64,000 nucleotides of DNA from Methyloligella solikamskensis (GCF_042676065.1 NZ_JBHTJO010000001.1:2604001-2668000), one strand, 5' to 3'; numbered from the stretch's first letter, positions 34,295-42,908 are shown. Translations and numbers: made by a program. The notes: generated from the letters alone by a model not told the origin.

Positions 34295-35172
34295 ACCTCG
34301 TCCACGTCAACGCCTTCCTTGCCGTGCTTCAGACCGGCAGCTTTCACGCGGCCGCAAGACGGCTCGATGTCGGGCAACCGGCCGTGAGCCAATATGTGAA
34401 GCAGCTCGAGGTCTCGCTCGGGTTTCCCCTGATCGAGCGGCGGCGAAAGGGATGCGTGGCCACCCGCCACGGCGAGATCTTCGTCCACTACGCGCGCCGG
34501 CTCATCGCCACCGCCGAGTCGGCCAAAGCCCATGTGCAGGGGACGCGGCTCGCGCTTGGTGCCAGCGGCAATATCGGGGTCTATCTCCTGCCGCAGGCGC
34601 TGCAGAGCATTCGCCAGACCACAGCAGGGCTTGGCGATGTGTCGCTGACCATCGCGACCAATCCGGACATTGCCGAGCAGCTGACCGCGGGCGCTCTGGA
34701 TCTCGCCGCCATGGAGTGGTGGGACGACCGGCCGGGCTTCACCGCAACGCCCTGGCGGCAAGAGAGGCTTGTGGTGATCGTGCCCCCTGACCATCCCTGG
34801 GCCACGTTGGAAGCTCTGGAGATCGGCCGGCTGAAAGGCGTTCCGCTGTTGGGCGGCGAGCGCGGGTCCGGCACGGGCACCCTCATCCGCAGCCGGTTGG
34901 GCCGGCTCGCCGACGACATCGTCATGGGCGACAATCTCGGCAGCACCGAAGCGGTCAAGCAGGCCGTGAAGGCCGGGCTCGGCATCTCGCTCGTCTTGGC
35001 GAGCGCTGTGACCGAGGACGTCGCCCGGGCCAGTCTGGTTGCGCTTCCGCTGGACGGGGTGGAGCTGGTCAAGGAGCTGAAGCTCGTGTTGCCGTCGCAT
35101 CTGCCGCACTCCTCGCCGGCGGCGCGGCTTGCTGCGACCCTCGCAGCGATCCCTGCCGAAGCGCGAGCCTGA
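34288..35172 (+). CDS. ptxE: LysR-type regulator PtxE
   Basis: 294-residue LysR regulator: N-terminal winged helix (VNAFLAVLQTGSFHAAARRLDVGQPAVSQYVKQLE, about 5-39) and a C-terminal effector domain (90-290). The start ATG overlaps the ptxD stop by 7 bases, so it is the fifth operon gene, the position of ptxE in Pseudomonas stutzeri. Likely role: control of the phosphite genes, with PhoB acting at the upstream array. The recognition-helix residues and ligand (phosphite?) cannot be settled here. Convergent with a flavin reductase 3 bases away. Confidence 0.9.
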   Translation: MLNLVHVNAFLAVLQTGSFHAAARRLDVGQPAVSQYVKQLEVSLGFPLIERRRKGCVATRHGEIFVHYARRLIATAESAKAHVQGTRLALGASGNIGVYLLPQALQSIRQTTAGLGDVSLTIATNPDIAEQLTAGALDLAAMEWWDDRPGFTATPWRQERLVVIVPPDHPWATLEALEIGRLKGVPLLGGERGSGTGTLIRSRLGRLADDIVMGDNLGSTEAVKQAVKAGLGISLVLASAVTEDVARASLVALPLDGVELVKELKLVLPSHLPHSSPAARLAATLAAIPAEARA

Positions 35173-35175
35173 CCC

Positions 35176-35676
35176 TCAACCGCCGAAGCTTTTCGGAAAC
35201 AGCGCGGCCGCCCCATCCATATCGCCGGTATCGGCATAGGTGAGCGGAGTTGCGTCCGCATCCAGAATCTTGCCGCCAACCACCTCGCCGGTGACCAGGT
35301 TGTGGTCGCCCGCAGGCGCGATGTATTTCGCCTTGCATTCGAACCAGGCGAGCGCGTCGTTGCGCAAAGGAAGCCCGAACTCCCCCGCGCTCCAGTCCGG
35401 CGCGCCGAAATCTTCCGGGGCGCCGGGCTTGCCGTAGGCTTCCGCCAGATCGAGCTGGTCGGATTTCAGCACATTGACGCTGAAGGCCCCGCCCTTCTCC
35501 AGTAACGCGAAAGAGGAGTGCTCCGGATTGATGCTCAGCGCCAAAAGCATGGGATCGAAGGAGACCTGCATCACCCAGGCGGCGGTGAAGGCATTGCGCT
35601 CCTCCCCATCCGCCACGCCGATGAGATAGAGCCCTTGGGTCAGGCGCTTGAAGAGATCGGGGATCGAGTCGCTCAT
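35176..35676 (-). CDS. Flavin reductase-like, FMN-binding split-barrel protein
   Basis: 166-residue protein of the DIM6/NTAB flavin-reductase-like family, which reduces FMN/FAD with NAD(P)H and often supplies flavin to a separate monooxygenase or halogenase. Seen: LFKRLTQGLYLIGVADGEERNAFTAAWVMQVSFDPMLLALSIN and GGAFSVNVLKSDQLDLAEAYG. ATG at 35676 follows GGGAGGAAACC; the longer frame to 35787 is not supported. Convergent with ptxE, divergent from the small Met-rich gene. It is 2.3 kb from an orphan flavin-dependent halogenase and could serve it, which is inference. Confidence 0.85.
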   Translation of the reverse strand: MSDSIPDLFKRLTQGLYLIGVADGEERNAFTAAWVMQVSFDPMLLALSINPEHSSFALLEKGGAFSVNVLKSDQLDLAEAYGKPGAPEDFGAPDWSAGEFGLPLRNDALAWFECKAKYIAPAGDHNLVTGEVVGGKILDADATPLTYADTGDMDGAAALFPKSFGG

Positions 35677-35738
35677 GGTTTCCTCCCTGGCGTGGTCTCT
35701 GGCTTGCTCTTCCGAATTGCGACGATCCAAAGGCACGG

Positions 35739-35768
35739 TGATCCGGCGCGATCTGCGCCCCGTAGGCC
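35739..35768 (+). promoter_or_regulatory. Third RpoE-type promoter candidate
   Basis: TGATCC (35739-35744), 18-base spacer, TAGGCC (35763-35768), same -35 and spacing as the two promoters at 12.75-12.81 kb, pointing at the small exported protein at 35805. The -10 match is limited to TA(G). Confidence 0.35.
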
Positions 35769-35804
35769 CTCCCATAGCGAAAACCAAAACTCGGAGGAAT
35801 ACGT

Positions 35805-36071
35805 ATGACTTCCATCACCAAAGCACTTTCTCTCGCCCTTGGCATCGCCTTCATCACCGCATCCGGCTCTGCCGCTCTGGCTGACCATCACATGAAGGAC
35901 GGCATGTCCAAGCGGCACATGAAGATGATGGAAAAGTGCCAGGCCATGCCTAAGGACGAGATGATGCAGAACAAGAAGTGCATGAAGCTGAAGCAGAAGA
36001 TGGACAGCTCCATGGGCGGAGAAGAGGCTTCGCCCCATGCCGGCGATCCGAAGCAGGCAATGCCTGAGTAG
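35805..36071 (+). CDS. Small exported Met/Lys/His-rich protein
   Basis: 88-residue protein with a clear signal peptide (KALSLALGIAFITASGSAALA) and a short mature part dominated by Met, Lys, Asp/Glu and His with two cysteines: HHMKDGMSKRHMKMMEKC and MMQNKKCMKLKQKM. The MKDxM-like spacing recalls MXKDX-repeat periplasmic proteins, which may bind metals or quench oxidants through methionine. CGGAGGAA lies before the ATG. A possible RpoE promoter upstream would fit a methionine-rich oxidant sink. Function unproven. Confidence 0.78.
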   Translation: MTSITKALSLALGIAFITASGSAALADHHMKDGMSKRHMKMMEKCQAMPKDEMMQNKKCMKLKQKMDSSMGGEEASPHAGDPKQAMPE

Positions 36072-36090
36072 TTCGGCCTCTAAAGTTGTG

Positions 36091-36121
36091 GTGGGGTGCA
36101 GCCAAGGGGGGTGCGCCCCAC
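36091..36121 (+). terminator. G-rich stem-loop after the Met-rich gene
   Basis: GTGGGGTGCA (36091-36100) pairs with TGCGCCCCAC (36112-36121) with one T-G pair and an 11-base loop, 19 bases past the stop. No T-run follows (CGTTCTCTC), so termination strength is doubtful; it may protect the 3' end. Confidence 0.35.
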
Positions 36122-36291
36122 CGTTCTCTCACGCTCGCGCATCGCCACCGCTGACATCAGCAGCCGGACGCTAACCGGCGCATTTTCCGGCCGCTTCGTC
36201 CGGAACTTGGCGCAATTTTTAATTGAATTCGACGGCTTCACACGGGAAGATTGGGTCCTCACCTTCGAGTCACAAAACTCCCCGGATATTC

Positions 36292-37266
36292 ATGAGCCGT
36301 CCTGCAAAAATCACCTTGTCCGTTCTCGGCTGCCTTGTGGTGGCCTTCCTCGCCGTCTTCATCGGCATCTATATGTATTGGGGCTGGTACGGCATCAACG
36401 TCGTGCTGCAGCGCGGCGGCAGCCAGTGGGTCACCGTCAGCAAGGACGACGAGCGCATCTCGCCGGCCATGCGACTGGCGCTTCAGGACAACCCGCCTAG
36501 CGGGACGGCTGGCGAGCTCGAATGGAAAGAGATCGCGCCGGGCTTCGAAGCCGGCACCCTGCCCGTGCTAGTGGACGGCGAGGAAGTCGACAGTTTCCTG
36601 CTGGCGCGGATCGATCCGGAGCGCTTCAAGCTCATCGTGCGCATTTCGCCGCCGGGCGATCACGAGGTCGGCGACTGGATGGACGAGCTCGGCGCCGTGA
36701 TGGCCGTGAACGGCAGCTATTTCGCCATGGACGGCTGGCCGGACACGCCGCTCGTCGCGGACGGAAAACGCTACGGTCCGGAGGAGTATGACGCAGACCA
36801 TGGCGCCTTCGTCGCCAAGGGCACGGAAGCGGGCATCGTCGATCTGAAGGACCGCGACTGGCGGGAGGTGCTGGAGGGCGCCGACGACGCCATGGTTTCC
36901 TATCCGCTCCTGGTCGACCGGAACGGGGAGAGCCGCTCCAAGGGCGACAATCGCTGGCTCGCCAACCGTAATTTCGTGGGCGAGGACAGCTCCGGCCGGA
37001 TCATCATCGGCACCACGACGGATGCCTTCTTCTCACTGAACAGGCTGGCGACGTTCCTGGCCGACTCGCCGCTCGACCTTGCGATCGCGCTCAATCTCGA
37101 TGGCGGGCCGGTGGCCTGTCAGGCCATGCAGCTAAACGGCTTTGAGCGGGATTTCTGCGGCGATTGGGAGATCGCGGTGGACGACGAGGAGATCAAGCTC
37201 CTCACCCCCATGATCGGCCAAAAGCGCTGGACCCTGCCCATCGTCTTCGCGGTCATGGAGCGGTGA
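36292..37266 (+). CDS. Membrane-anchored phosphodiester glycosidase (NAGPA) family protein
   Basis: 324-residue protein with one N-terminal membrane helix (about 6-29: ITLSVLGCLVVAFLAVFIGIY) and an extracytoplasmic phosphodiester-glycosidase domain. Family marks: AVMAVNGSYFAMDGWP (about 139-154), GRIIIGTTTDAFFSL and LAIALNLDGGPVACQA, the D-G-G turn being the likely active-site loop. Relatives cleave GlcNAc-1-phosphodiesters, or act on wall and capsule polymers. ATG at 36292 is chosen over the earlier frame start at 36223 because the helix begins directly after. Its stop overlaps the GH25 start as GTGA, so the two are coupled. Confidence 0.85.
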   Translation: MSRPAKITLSVLGCLVVAFLAVFIGIYMYWGWYGINVVLQRGGSQWVTVSKDDERISPAMRLALQDNPPSGTAGELEWKEIAPGFEAGTLPVLVDGEEVDSFLLARIDPERFKLIVRISPPGDHEVGDWMDELGAVMAVNGSYFAMDGWPDTPLVADGKRYGPEEYDADHGAFVAKGTEAGIVDLKDRDWREVLEGADDAMVSYPLLVDRNGESRSKGDNRWLANRNFVGEDSSGRIIIGTTTDAFFSLNRLATFLADSPLDLAIALNLDGGPVACQAMQLNGFERDFCGDWEIAVDDEEIKLLTPMIGQKRWTLPIVFAVMER

Positions 37267-37964
37267 TATTGTCTGTCGCGCGGATTTTGATCGGCGCCGT
37301 CGTGCTGATCGTGGCAATCGCCGTCGTCGCGGGGATCTACCTTTTGACCTATAGACCTGACGCCAACCGCTATCCCGTCCGGGGTGTCGATGTCTCTCAT
37401 CACCAGGGCGATATCGATTGGGGCAAGGTGGCGGCCGATAATGTCGCCTTCGCCTATATGAAGTCGACCGAAGGCGGCGACTGGCAAGATCGCAAGTTCC
37501 TTGAGAACTGGAAGGCGGCGAGAGAGGCGAGGCTCGCGACGGGCGCGTATCACTTCTTCACGCTGTGCCGGCCGGGGAAGGACCAGGCGGAGAACTTTCT
37601 CGCCACCCTGCCGAGGGACGGCTCGATGCTGCCGCCGGCGGTCGATCTGGAATATGTCGGCAACTGCAAGGAGCGCCCTACCCCGGAAGCGCTAAAGCGC
37701 GAGGTCGACGACTTCTTCGGAATGGTGGAGAAAGCGCTTGGCCGGGAGGCGATCATCTATGCGCCGGAGGACTTCCTCGCCGACTATCGCGAAGCGCTGC
37801 CGGACCGTCCGCTCTGGCGCCGCTCGGTCTTCCGCCCGCCTCACAGCGACGATTGGCTCCTATGGCAGTACACATTCACCGGCTTCGTCGACGGCATCGA
37901 GGGCGGTGTGGACCTGAACGTGCTGAGCGGAGATAAGGAGACGCTTTCCGATCTGCTTCGGTAG
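37263..37964 (+). CDS. Membrane-anchored GH25 muramidase (lysozyme)
   Basis: 233-residue protein: N-terminal helix (about 4-29, LSVARILIGAVVLIVAIAVVAGIYLL) then a glycoside hydrolase family 25 domain cleaving peptidoglycan glycan strands. Catalytic pattern: GVDVSHHQGDIDW (Asp43), FAYMKSTEGG, TGAYHFFT, AVDLEY (Asp128, Glu130) and DDWLLWQYTFTG. Starts at GTG 37263, translationally coupled to the phosphodiester glycosidase. With both enzymes anchored outside the inner membrane, the pair probably trims a wall or surface glycopolymer; the target is unknown. Confidence 0.92.
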   Translation: MILSVARILIGAVVLIVAIAVVAGIYLLTYRPDANRYPVRGVDVSHHQGDIDWGKVAADNVAFAYMKSTEGGDWQDRKFLENWKAAREARLATGAYHFFTLCRPGKDQAENFLATLPRDGSMLPPAVDLEYVGNCKERPTPEALKREVDDFFGMVEKALGREAIIYAPEDFLADYREALPDRPLWRRSVFRPPHSDDWLLWQYTFTGFVDGIEGGVDLNVLSGDKETLSDLLR

Positions 37965-37985
37965 CCCGAGGCTCGGCCAAACCCC

Positions 37986-39659
37986 CTACCGCCGCTTCAG
38001 CTTACGGCGACGGCCTTTCACGTTTTTTGGGGCGCCGCCGAGCTTGATCTTGGTGCTGCCGGGCGCGAAGGACGAGAAGTCCGGCATGGAGGGCTGGGCC
38101 AGCGGGCCGCCCGGCGCCTTGCCCCCGGTCTTCAGGAATTCCGCCTGGCTGACCAGGCCCTCGAGCTGGTTCGGCCGGGCCTTGCGTGCTTCCGACCGAT
38201 AGCGCTCATAGGCCATACGGCTCAGCGACTGCGCCTTGGCGAGATCCCGGTTCTTGTAGAACCCCTTGGCGATCAGCAGCAGCGTGTAGACCGGCGCGCT
38301 GAATAGGTAGGACGTCCCGAGATCCATCATCTCGGGGGTCGTGTGCTCCCAGACTTTGAGATTTTCCTGCAGCCTGTCCGACAGCTTCATCTCCTCCCGA
38401 GCCACGCGCCAGTATTCGGAATCCTGCCGGTTGTTCAGGTGATAATGAGCCTGCACGAAGTCCCGCACCTCCTCATAGACCTGGGAAACCTGGCGGTTAT
38501 AGGCCGCGGCGAGCTCGGGCTCGAAGTCCTGGGTGGGCAGGTAGTGGTGAAGCCAGCGCGCGCCCAGATCTGTCATGAAGATGGCCGTCGCCTCCAGGGG
38601 CTCGATGAAGCCGCAGGAGAGGCCCAACGCGACGCAGTTCTTCACCCACGCGTTGCGGACCCGGCCGGTGCGCATGGGGATGATGCGGGGCTCGTAGCCC
38701 TTGGCCTGGTCGCCGTAGAATTCCAGCAGCTCGTCGACGGCCTCGTCATCGGAGAGGAACTTGCTGGAATAGATGTAGCCGGTGCCCACGCGGGTGGTGA
38801 GTGGGATGTTGAAGTTCCAGCCCGCCTTGAAGCCGGTGGCCCGCGTCGTGGGCGCCATGATCCGCTCGTCCTCATGGGGAATCTGGACCACGGCGGCGCG
38901 GTCGTTCAGCAGGTGATCTGAATAGGATTCATAGGGCTCGCCGAGCGCCTGCTGGAGGATCGAGCCGCGAAAGCCCGTGCAGTCGACCACGAGGTCGACA
39001 GGGTGCTCGCCATGCTCGCGCAAGCTCAAGGATTTGACGAACCCCCGCTCGTCGAGATTGACCTCGTCGACATCGTCCAGGATGTGGTTCACGCCCCGGT
39101 CGGTGGCGACGTCTTTGAGGAAGCCCGCCAGCTTCGTCGCGTCGAAGTGATAGGTGTAGCCGAGCTCGCCGCTGAAATCGGGCTCGCCCGGGCGGCGCGG
39201 CGCCAGGTTGCGGCGAACGATCTCCACGGCGGGCGAGAAGAGGCGCACGTAGTCCAGGCCCGCCTCGGGGCCGGCATGGGCCGGATCGTAGGTCACGAAA
39301 TAATCCGCCAGCTTCCGGCCGTCGATCTGGCCCGGCGCATTCAGGACATTGAGGAACTCGGTGGGCCGGCCCTTGTCGTCGTGGTTCCAGTTGATGAAAT
39401 GGGCGGCAACCTTGAAGGTGGCGTCGGTGAGCTTGAGAAATTCGGATTCGGAAACGCCGAGCTGATTGAGCAGCACGACCATGCCCGGCAGGCTCGCCTC
39501 GCCCACGCCGACGATGGGGATGTTGGGTGACTCGATCAGGGTGATCTTCGGGCCGCGCCTTCCCTCCTTCGCCGTGCAGTAGCGGTTGAGAAAGGTTGCC
39601 GTCAGCCAGCCTGCGGTGCCGCCGCCGACGATGGTAATGCTACGGAGTGGTTCGCCCAT
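37986..39659 (-). CDS. Flavin-dependent tryptophan-halogenase family protein
   Basis: 557-residue FADH2-dependent halogenase family member. FAD motif GGGTAGW (12-18), GVGEAS loop, active-site Lys83 in DATFKVA (Lys79 of PrnA), the halogenase signature as WNFNIP instead of the usual WxWxIP, and the Glu in GFIEPLEAT (Glu346 of PrnA). These two catalytic residues argue for hypohalous-acid chemistry, while the W-to-F change is unusual. The C-terminal tail (about 510-557) is Pro/Lys-rich. No biosynthetic genes surround it; a flavin reductase lies 2.3 kb away. Substrate could be Trp, an indole or a peptide. Confidence 0.88.
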   Translation of the reverse strand: MGEPLRSITIVGGGTAGWLTATFLNRYCTAKEGRRGPKITLIESPNIPIVGVGEASLPGMVVLLNQLGVSESEFLKLTDATFKVAAHFINWNHDDKGRPTEFLNVLNAPGQIDGRKLADYFVTYDPAHAGPEAGLDYVRLFSPAVEIVRRNLAPRRPGEPDFSGELGYTYHFDATKLAGFLKDVATDRGVNHILDDVDEVNLDERGFVKSLSLREHGEHPVDLVVDCTGFRGSILQQALGEPYESYSDHLLNDRAAVVQIPHEDERIMAPTTRATGFKAGWNFNIPLTTRVGTGYIYSSKFLSDDEAVDELLEFYGDQAKGYEPRIIPMRTGRVRNAWVKNCVALGLSCGFIEPLEATAIFMTDLGARWLHHYLPTQDFEPELAAAYNRQVSQVYEEVRDFVQAHYHLNNRQDSEYWRVAREEMKLSDRLQENLKVWEHTTPEMMDLGTSYLFSAPVYTLLLIAKGFYKNRDLAKAQSLSRMAYERYRSEARKARPNQLEGLVSQAEFLKTGGKAPGGPLAQPSMPDFSSFAPGSTKIKLGGAPKNVKGRRRKLKRR

Positions 39660-39747
39660 TTCGCCCCCAGTTCATTCGGGCCCTGAGGCTAGACACAGGC
39701 TCAAGGCGTGCCAAGGGCAAATGGCGTCGCGCGCGCAAGGCTATGGC

Positions 39748-40965
39748 CTACTCGGCGTCTTTGAGGAAGCGCTTGTAGATCCAGCCCCCTTGTCCACCGT
39801 CCGGATCGGAGACCCTCAGCCAGCCAAACTTGTCCTCGGTGACCTTGAGCCGCTTGCCTTGGGGCATGACGGAGACGGTCTGAGCGTCGGAGTCCGGCTC
39901 GGCGCGCATGTTCACCGCGGTGGTCACTTCCATCCACTTGCCGTCGGCGGCGTCTGCCACGCCGTCCTCGGAAGGCGGGCCGAGGGATGCGGCGGGCTGG
40001 GGCTGCTCGCTTGGGGCGGCTGCGTCCTGTTCCACCGATGCGGTCTCAGCGGGGTCTGAGGCCGGCTCCATCTGCTGGGTGAAAGTGGGGTCCGGCTGCG
40101 TGCTCTGCTCGGCGTCCGCGCTCACGGTCTGAGCGGCCGCGCCGCCTTGGATCACCAGGGTGGTATTCGCATCGGCGATGACGCCGCCTTGAGCATCCAC
40201 AAGAGCGATCCGCAGATCGTGGCTGCCGGAGGTGCCCGGCGGCACGGTGATGGCGAGATCACGGATCTCGTCGGTCCGGACAGTCCATTCGCCATTGCCG
40301 TAGGGACGTCCGGCGGAAAGTTGAGCGCCTTCAGGCAGGCCGACGATCGCGACGGCGCTGCGCGCCGGCACGGCGTTTTCCGGATCGATGGAGATGGGAA
40401 GCGGGATGGCCGTGGCCGGCTCCATCTCGATCATGGAGGAGGTGCTGAGTTCGGGAGTCACGGCAGCGGTCTGTTGCGCCGGCGGCGTCGCGGCTTCCGC
40501 GGGCGGGGCCGACATGCTCTCCAGATCCGCTTGGGCCTCTTCTGCAAACCGTCCTTCTATGGTCTTGCCGGGAAGTATCGGGCCTTCGGAGCTGAACAGG
40601 CTCGCCACGCCGACGACGAGAAGGCTGAACAGCACCATGCCACCGGCGCCGACACCGGCGACCAGGATGGGATTGCGGTCCCATAGGCTGAGAAGGCCGG
40701 ATTGCTTCGGCTTGGCCGCGCGGTTCGGCTGACCCGGGACAGGGCCCGCGGCGCGGGGCCGCTCAGACAAATGGCGGGGCGGTTCGGGCGCGATATGGCG
40801 GGCAATGGCATCGGGGGTCAGATCTTCTCCCGATCCGCGAGGTGCGTCCATATCCGGCCTCTGCTGTCCTTGTTGGTCTTGCTGGCCTGGGTTCGCCCAA
40901 TCGTCGCCGGGCCCGCCCCGGGGCGGCGCTCCATAATTCGGCCTGTCGTGACGCATGTTACTCAT
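39748..40965 (-). CDS. SH3-domain protein with single membrane helix
   Basis: 405-residue protein: a Pro/Gln/Gly-rich cytosolic N-terminus (1-90), one membrane helix (about 104-126, PILVAGVGAGGMVLFSLLVVGVASLF), a long Ala/Pro/Glu-rich periplasmic linker, a middle beta-rich part and a C-terminal bacterial SH3 domain (WMEVTTAVNMRAEPDSDAQTVSVMPQGKRLKVTEDKFGWLRV split across about 345-390). Such domains bind peptidoglycan peptides or sense the envelope. ATG at 40965 follows GGGAG; the frame start at 40986 is less likely. Upstream of, and on the same strand as, the halogenase (88-base gap), but a shared role is not evident. Confidence 0.82.
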   Translation of the reverse strand: MSNMRHDRPNYGAPPRGGPGDDWANPGQQDQQGQQRPDMDAPRGSGEDLTPDAIARHIAPEPPRHLSERPRAAGPVPGQPNRAAKPKQSGLLSLWDRNPILVAGVGAGGMVLFSLLVVGVASLFSSEGPILPGKTIEGRFAEEAQADLESMSAPPAEAATPPAQQTAAVTPELSTSSMIEMEPATAIPLPISIDPENAVPARSAVAIVGLPEGAQLSAGRPYGNGEWTVRTDEIRDLAITVPPGTSGSHDLRIALVDAQGGVIADANTTLVIQGGAAAQTVSADAEQSTQPDPTFTQQMEPASDPAETASVEQDAAAPSEQPQPAASLGPPSEDGVADAADGKWMEVTTAVNMRAEPDSDAQTVSVMPQGKRLKVTEDKFGWLRVSDPDGGQGGWIYKRFLKDAE

Positions 40966-41416
40966 TGAGGTGACTCCCTCATACACTCTGCGGCGCGCTG
41001 GCCGTTATGGCTCGAGGTTCGATGCCGCCACGCCGGATACGGCGATCCGCAAGCGGCGGGCCATACCTTGAAGCGCCTGGCGCGGTCTCGCGGGTGAACG
41101 GTCTCTATGGCGATCGCTGGGCGCAGGCGGCATCGTGAGACGGCGTGCCGGCTACAGGCATGCCGATCGGACTCGAGCTTGAGGGCAAGACGCATCGCGT
41201 CCCTCCGAAGTCCCCCAACTCTCTACCCCTGCGGAAACTGCACCGGGAGTTTCTCGTGCGTGAGCACGCCCCCGGTTGCTCTTTTTGAGGTTCTTATTTT
41301 CCTCAATTTCAATGGAAGCGCAGCGGGGCGAAAACGGCAAGGGCGATTGCGCGGTGACACGAAATGACCTTGTTCCAGCCACAAAGGGCAATAGGCCCCA
41401 AAAGCGCCGCCTTCTC
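40966..41416. other. 451-base intergenic region, no gene supported
   Basis: Lies between the SH3 gene start and the porin end, both on the minus strand. Contains the SH3 promoter. Noted: stem TTGAGG (41285-41290)/CCTCAA (41301-41306), CGTGC-GTGA-GCACG, and a weak GGGC/GCCC hairpin at 41386-41398 that could end the porin transcript. A plus-strand reading frame at 41107-41367 lacks a ribosome site and family features. Confidence 0.5.
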
Positions 41417-42862
41417 TCAAAAAGACCAGACGGAACGGGTGCCGATCACGAGGGAGTCCTCAAGGCGTTGTGGGTTCCGGGGATGGCTATAGGTATAGCC
41501 CCCGCGGGGGCGCCAGAGATATTGCAGGCTCGTTTGCAAGGTCCAAGCGTCGCGGAGCGACAATGTGTAGGTGAGTTCGGCCAGAGATTCATACGAACGC
41601 CCGGCCTCCGCGCCGCTAACGACTTCGGAAGCCACGGCGCGTTCGGATATCTCCGTATACTCGAAGCCGAAAGCGACAGCATCGTCCGGCCGCGCCGGTA
41701 TTAGTCCTGCGAAGATCACACCCGCCTCACCATAAAAATCGATGAAGTTATGGTCCTCAGGCGCTCCCATAACTCGGCTGAACAGCGTAATGCCCTGATC
41801 GCCTTCCGCGCCCTTCGGCTTCCACACGGTCTGCTGCAGGAGGGCGTATAGGCCGTAATCGCCGTCGAGCGGCGCGCCGGAACGGCCCGTGATCGTAATC
41901 AGATTTCCTCCGGCATCGAAGCGCACGTCTGAGACATCGCCAGAATGATGCCAGCTTCCGAGTTTGAAGGCACCGGGCAAGCCGTCGCCAAGCTCGTAGC
42001 GCATCGTCATCTCGCCCATGACAAGCGGCGGATCGCCGAGAGGGAATTCCACCCCATGCAGATTGCAGAGTTGGGGATCCTGGCCGATGCAATCCTCGGC
42101 GACCCTGCCGTTGAAAGCGGCGATCTTGAAGTCGAAATGCTCGCTCGGCCGGACGGCCAGACGCACGCCAGGAGCCGCCATGGGATAGGCCGGGCCGCCC
42201 TCGGGCGTGTCGAATGCCGTGATGGTTGGCCACCCCCAAGTTGCGTTCAGGAGGTAATCCGACGCGCTCGTGGTCATGAACTCAGTGTCCGCCGCCAACT
42301 GGCCGAAGCGGACGGAGGCGCGGCCGCTGAACAGACTCTGCTCCAGCCAGATTTCCGACAGGCGCGTTGCCGGATCGGCCTCGATGCTACTGGCAGCCGC
42401 AAGCCCGCCGGTTCCTTCGGCGGTGATGCTTTGCCCATGGATTTGGAAGGCGTTGGCGTGAAAGCAGAGGCCCTTCCAGCCCGCAAGACGTTCGAGATCG
42501 GCATCGACGGCAAGATCGAGTAATCCGTCATAGGTGACGGCTTCTTCGAGACCGCCGGCGAGATTGGCGAAGACCTCGCCCGCGTAGCTCGCGCTCACGG
42601 CAATGCCGCGCTCCGCCCACGCGGTTCGCCACTCCTGCAGACGCGGCGCGTATGGGCTGGCCGTCACCTCGTCCAGACAGGCGGATCCCCGTGCCTCTCC
42701 GGTGCCGGCCAGGACGGCGCAGACCGCGGCGGCCATAGCCATGCGCCAACCCGGCCGACCGAGTGTTTTCCGTGTTTTACGGATCCCCGCCCCCGCTCTT
42801 TCGCCCCTGTCGGCAGACGCGCCTCGAAGGCCGCCCAACCGAAAAACCCCAATCATCAGCAA
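41417..42862 (-). CDS. OprB-like carbohydrate porin
   Basis: 481-residue outer-membrane barrel of the carbohydrate-selective porin (OprB) family, letting small sugars or other solutes cross the outer membrane. Basic N-terminus, signal peptide near 40-58 (MAMAAAVCAVLAGTGEARG), then YAPRLQEWRTAWAERGIAVSASYAGEV, WLEQSLFSGRASVRFGQLAADTEFM and the closing strand SLVIGTRSVWSF ending in Phe. Start is TTG 42862 or ATG 42856 behind AGGAGGG. A perfect 17-base palindrome of Fur/Mur style sits 47-63 bases upstream, so metal control is likely and the physiological solute may not be a sugar. Confidence 0.87.
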   Translation of the reverse strand: MLMIGVFRLGGLRGASADRGERAGAGIRKTRKTLGRPGWRMAMAAAVCAVLAGTGEARGSACLDEVTASPYAPRLQEWRTAWAERGIAVSASYAGEVFANLAGGLEEAVTYDGLLDLAVDADLERLAGWKGLCFHANAFQIHGQSITAEGTGGLAAASSIEADPATRLSEIWLEQSLFSGRASVRFGQLAADTEFMTTSASDYLLNATWGWPTITAFDTPEGGPAYPMAAPGVRLAVRPSEHFDFKIAAFNGRVAEDCIGQDPQLCNLHGVEFPLGDPPLVMGEMTMRYELGDGLPGAFKLGSWHHSGDVSDVRFDAGGNLITITGRSGAPLDGDYGLYALLQQTVWKPKGAEGDQGITLFSRVMGAPEDHNFIDFYGEAGVIFAGLIPARPDDAVAFGFEYTEISERAVASEVVSGAEAGRSYESLAELTYTLSLRDAWTLQTSLQYLWRPRGGYTYSHPRNPQRLEDSLVIGTRSVWSF

Positions 42863-42908
42863 AGCATCCCTCCTGCTTGCTGACCGGAATAGCCCAAACT
42901 CTCCCTAG

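Noticed and set aside
41107..41367. Plus-strand 86-codon frame in the large intergenic region
   Set aside because: Arg/Ser-rich, no ribosome site, no recognisable fold or signal; treated as noise.
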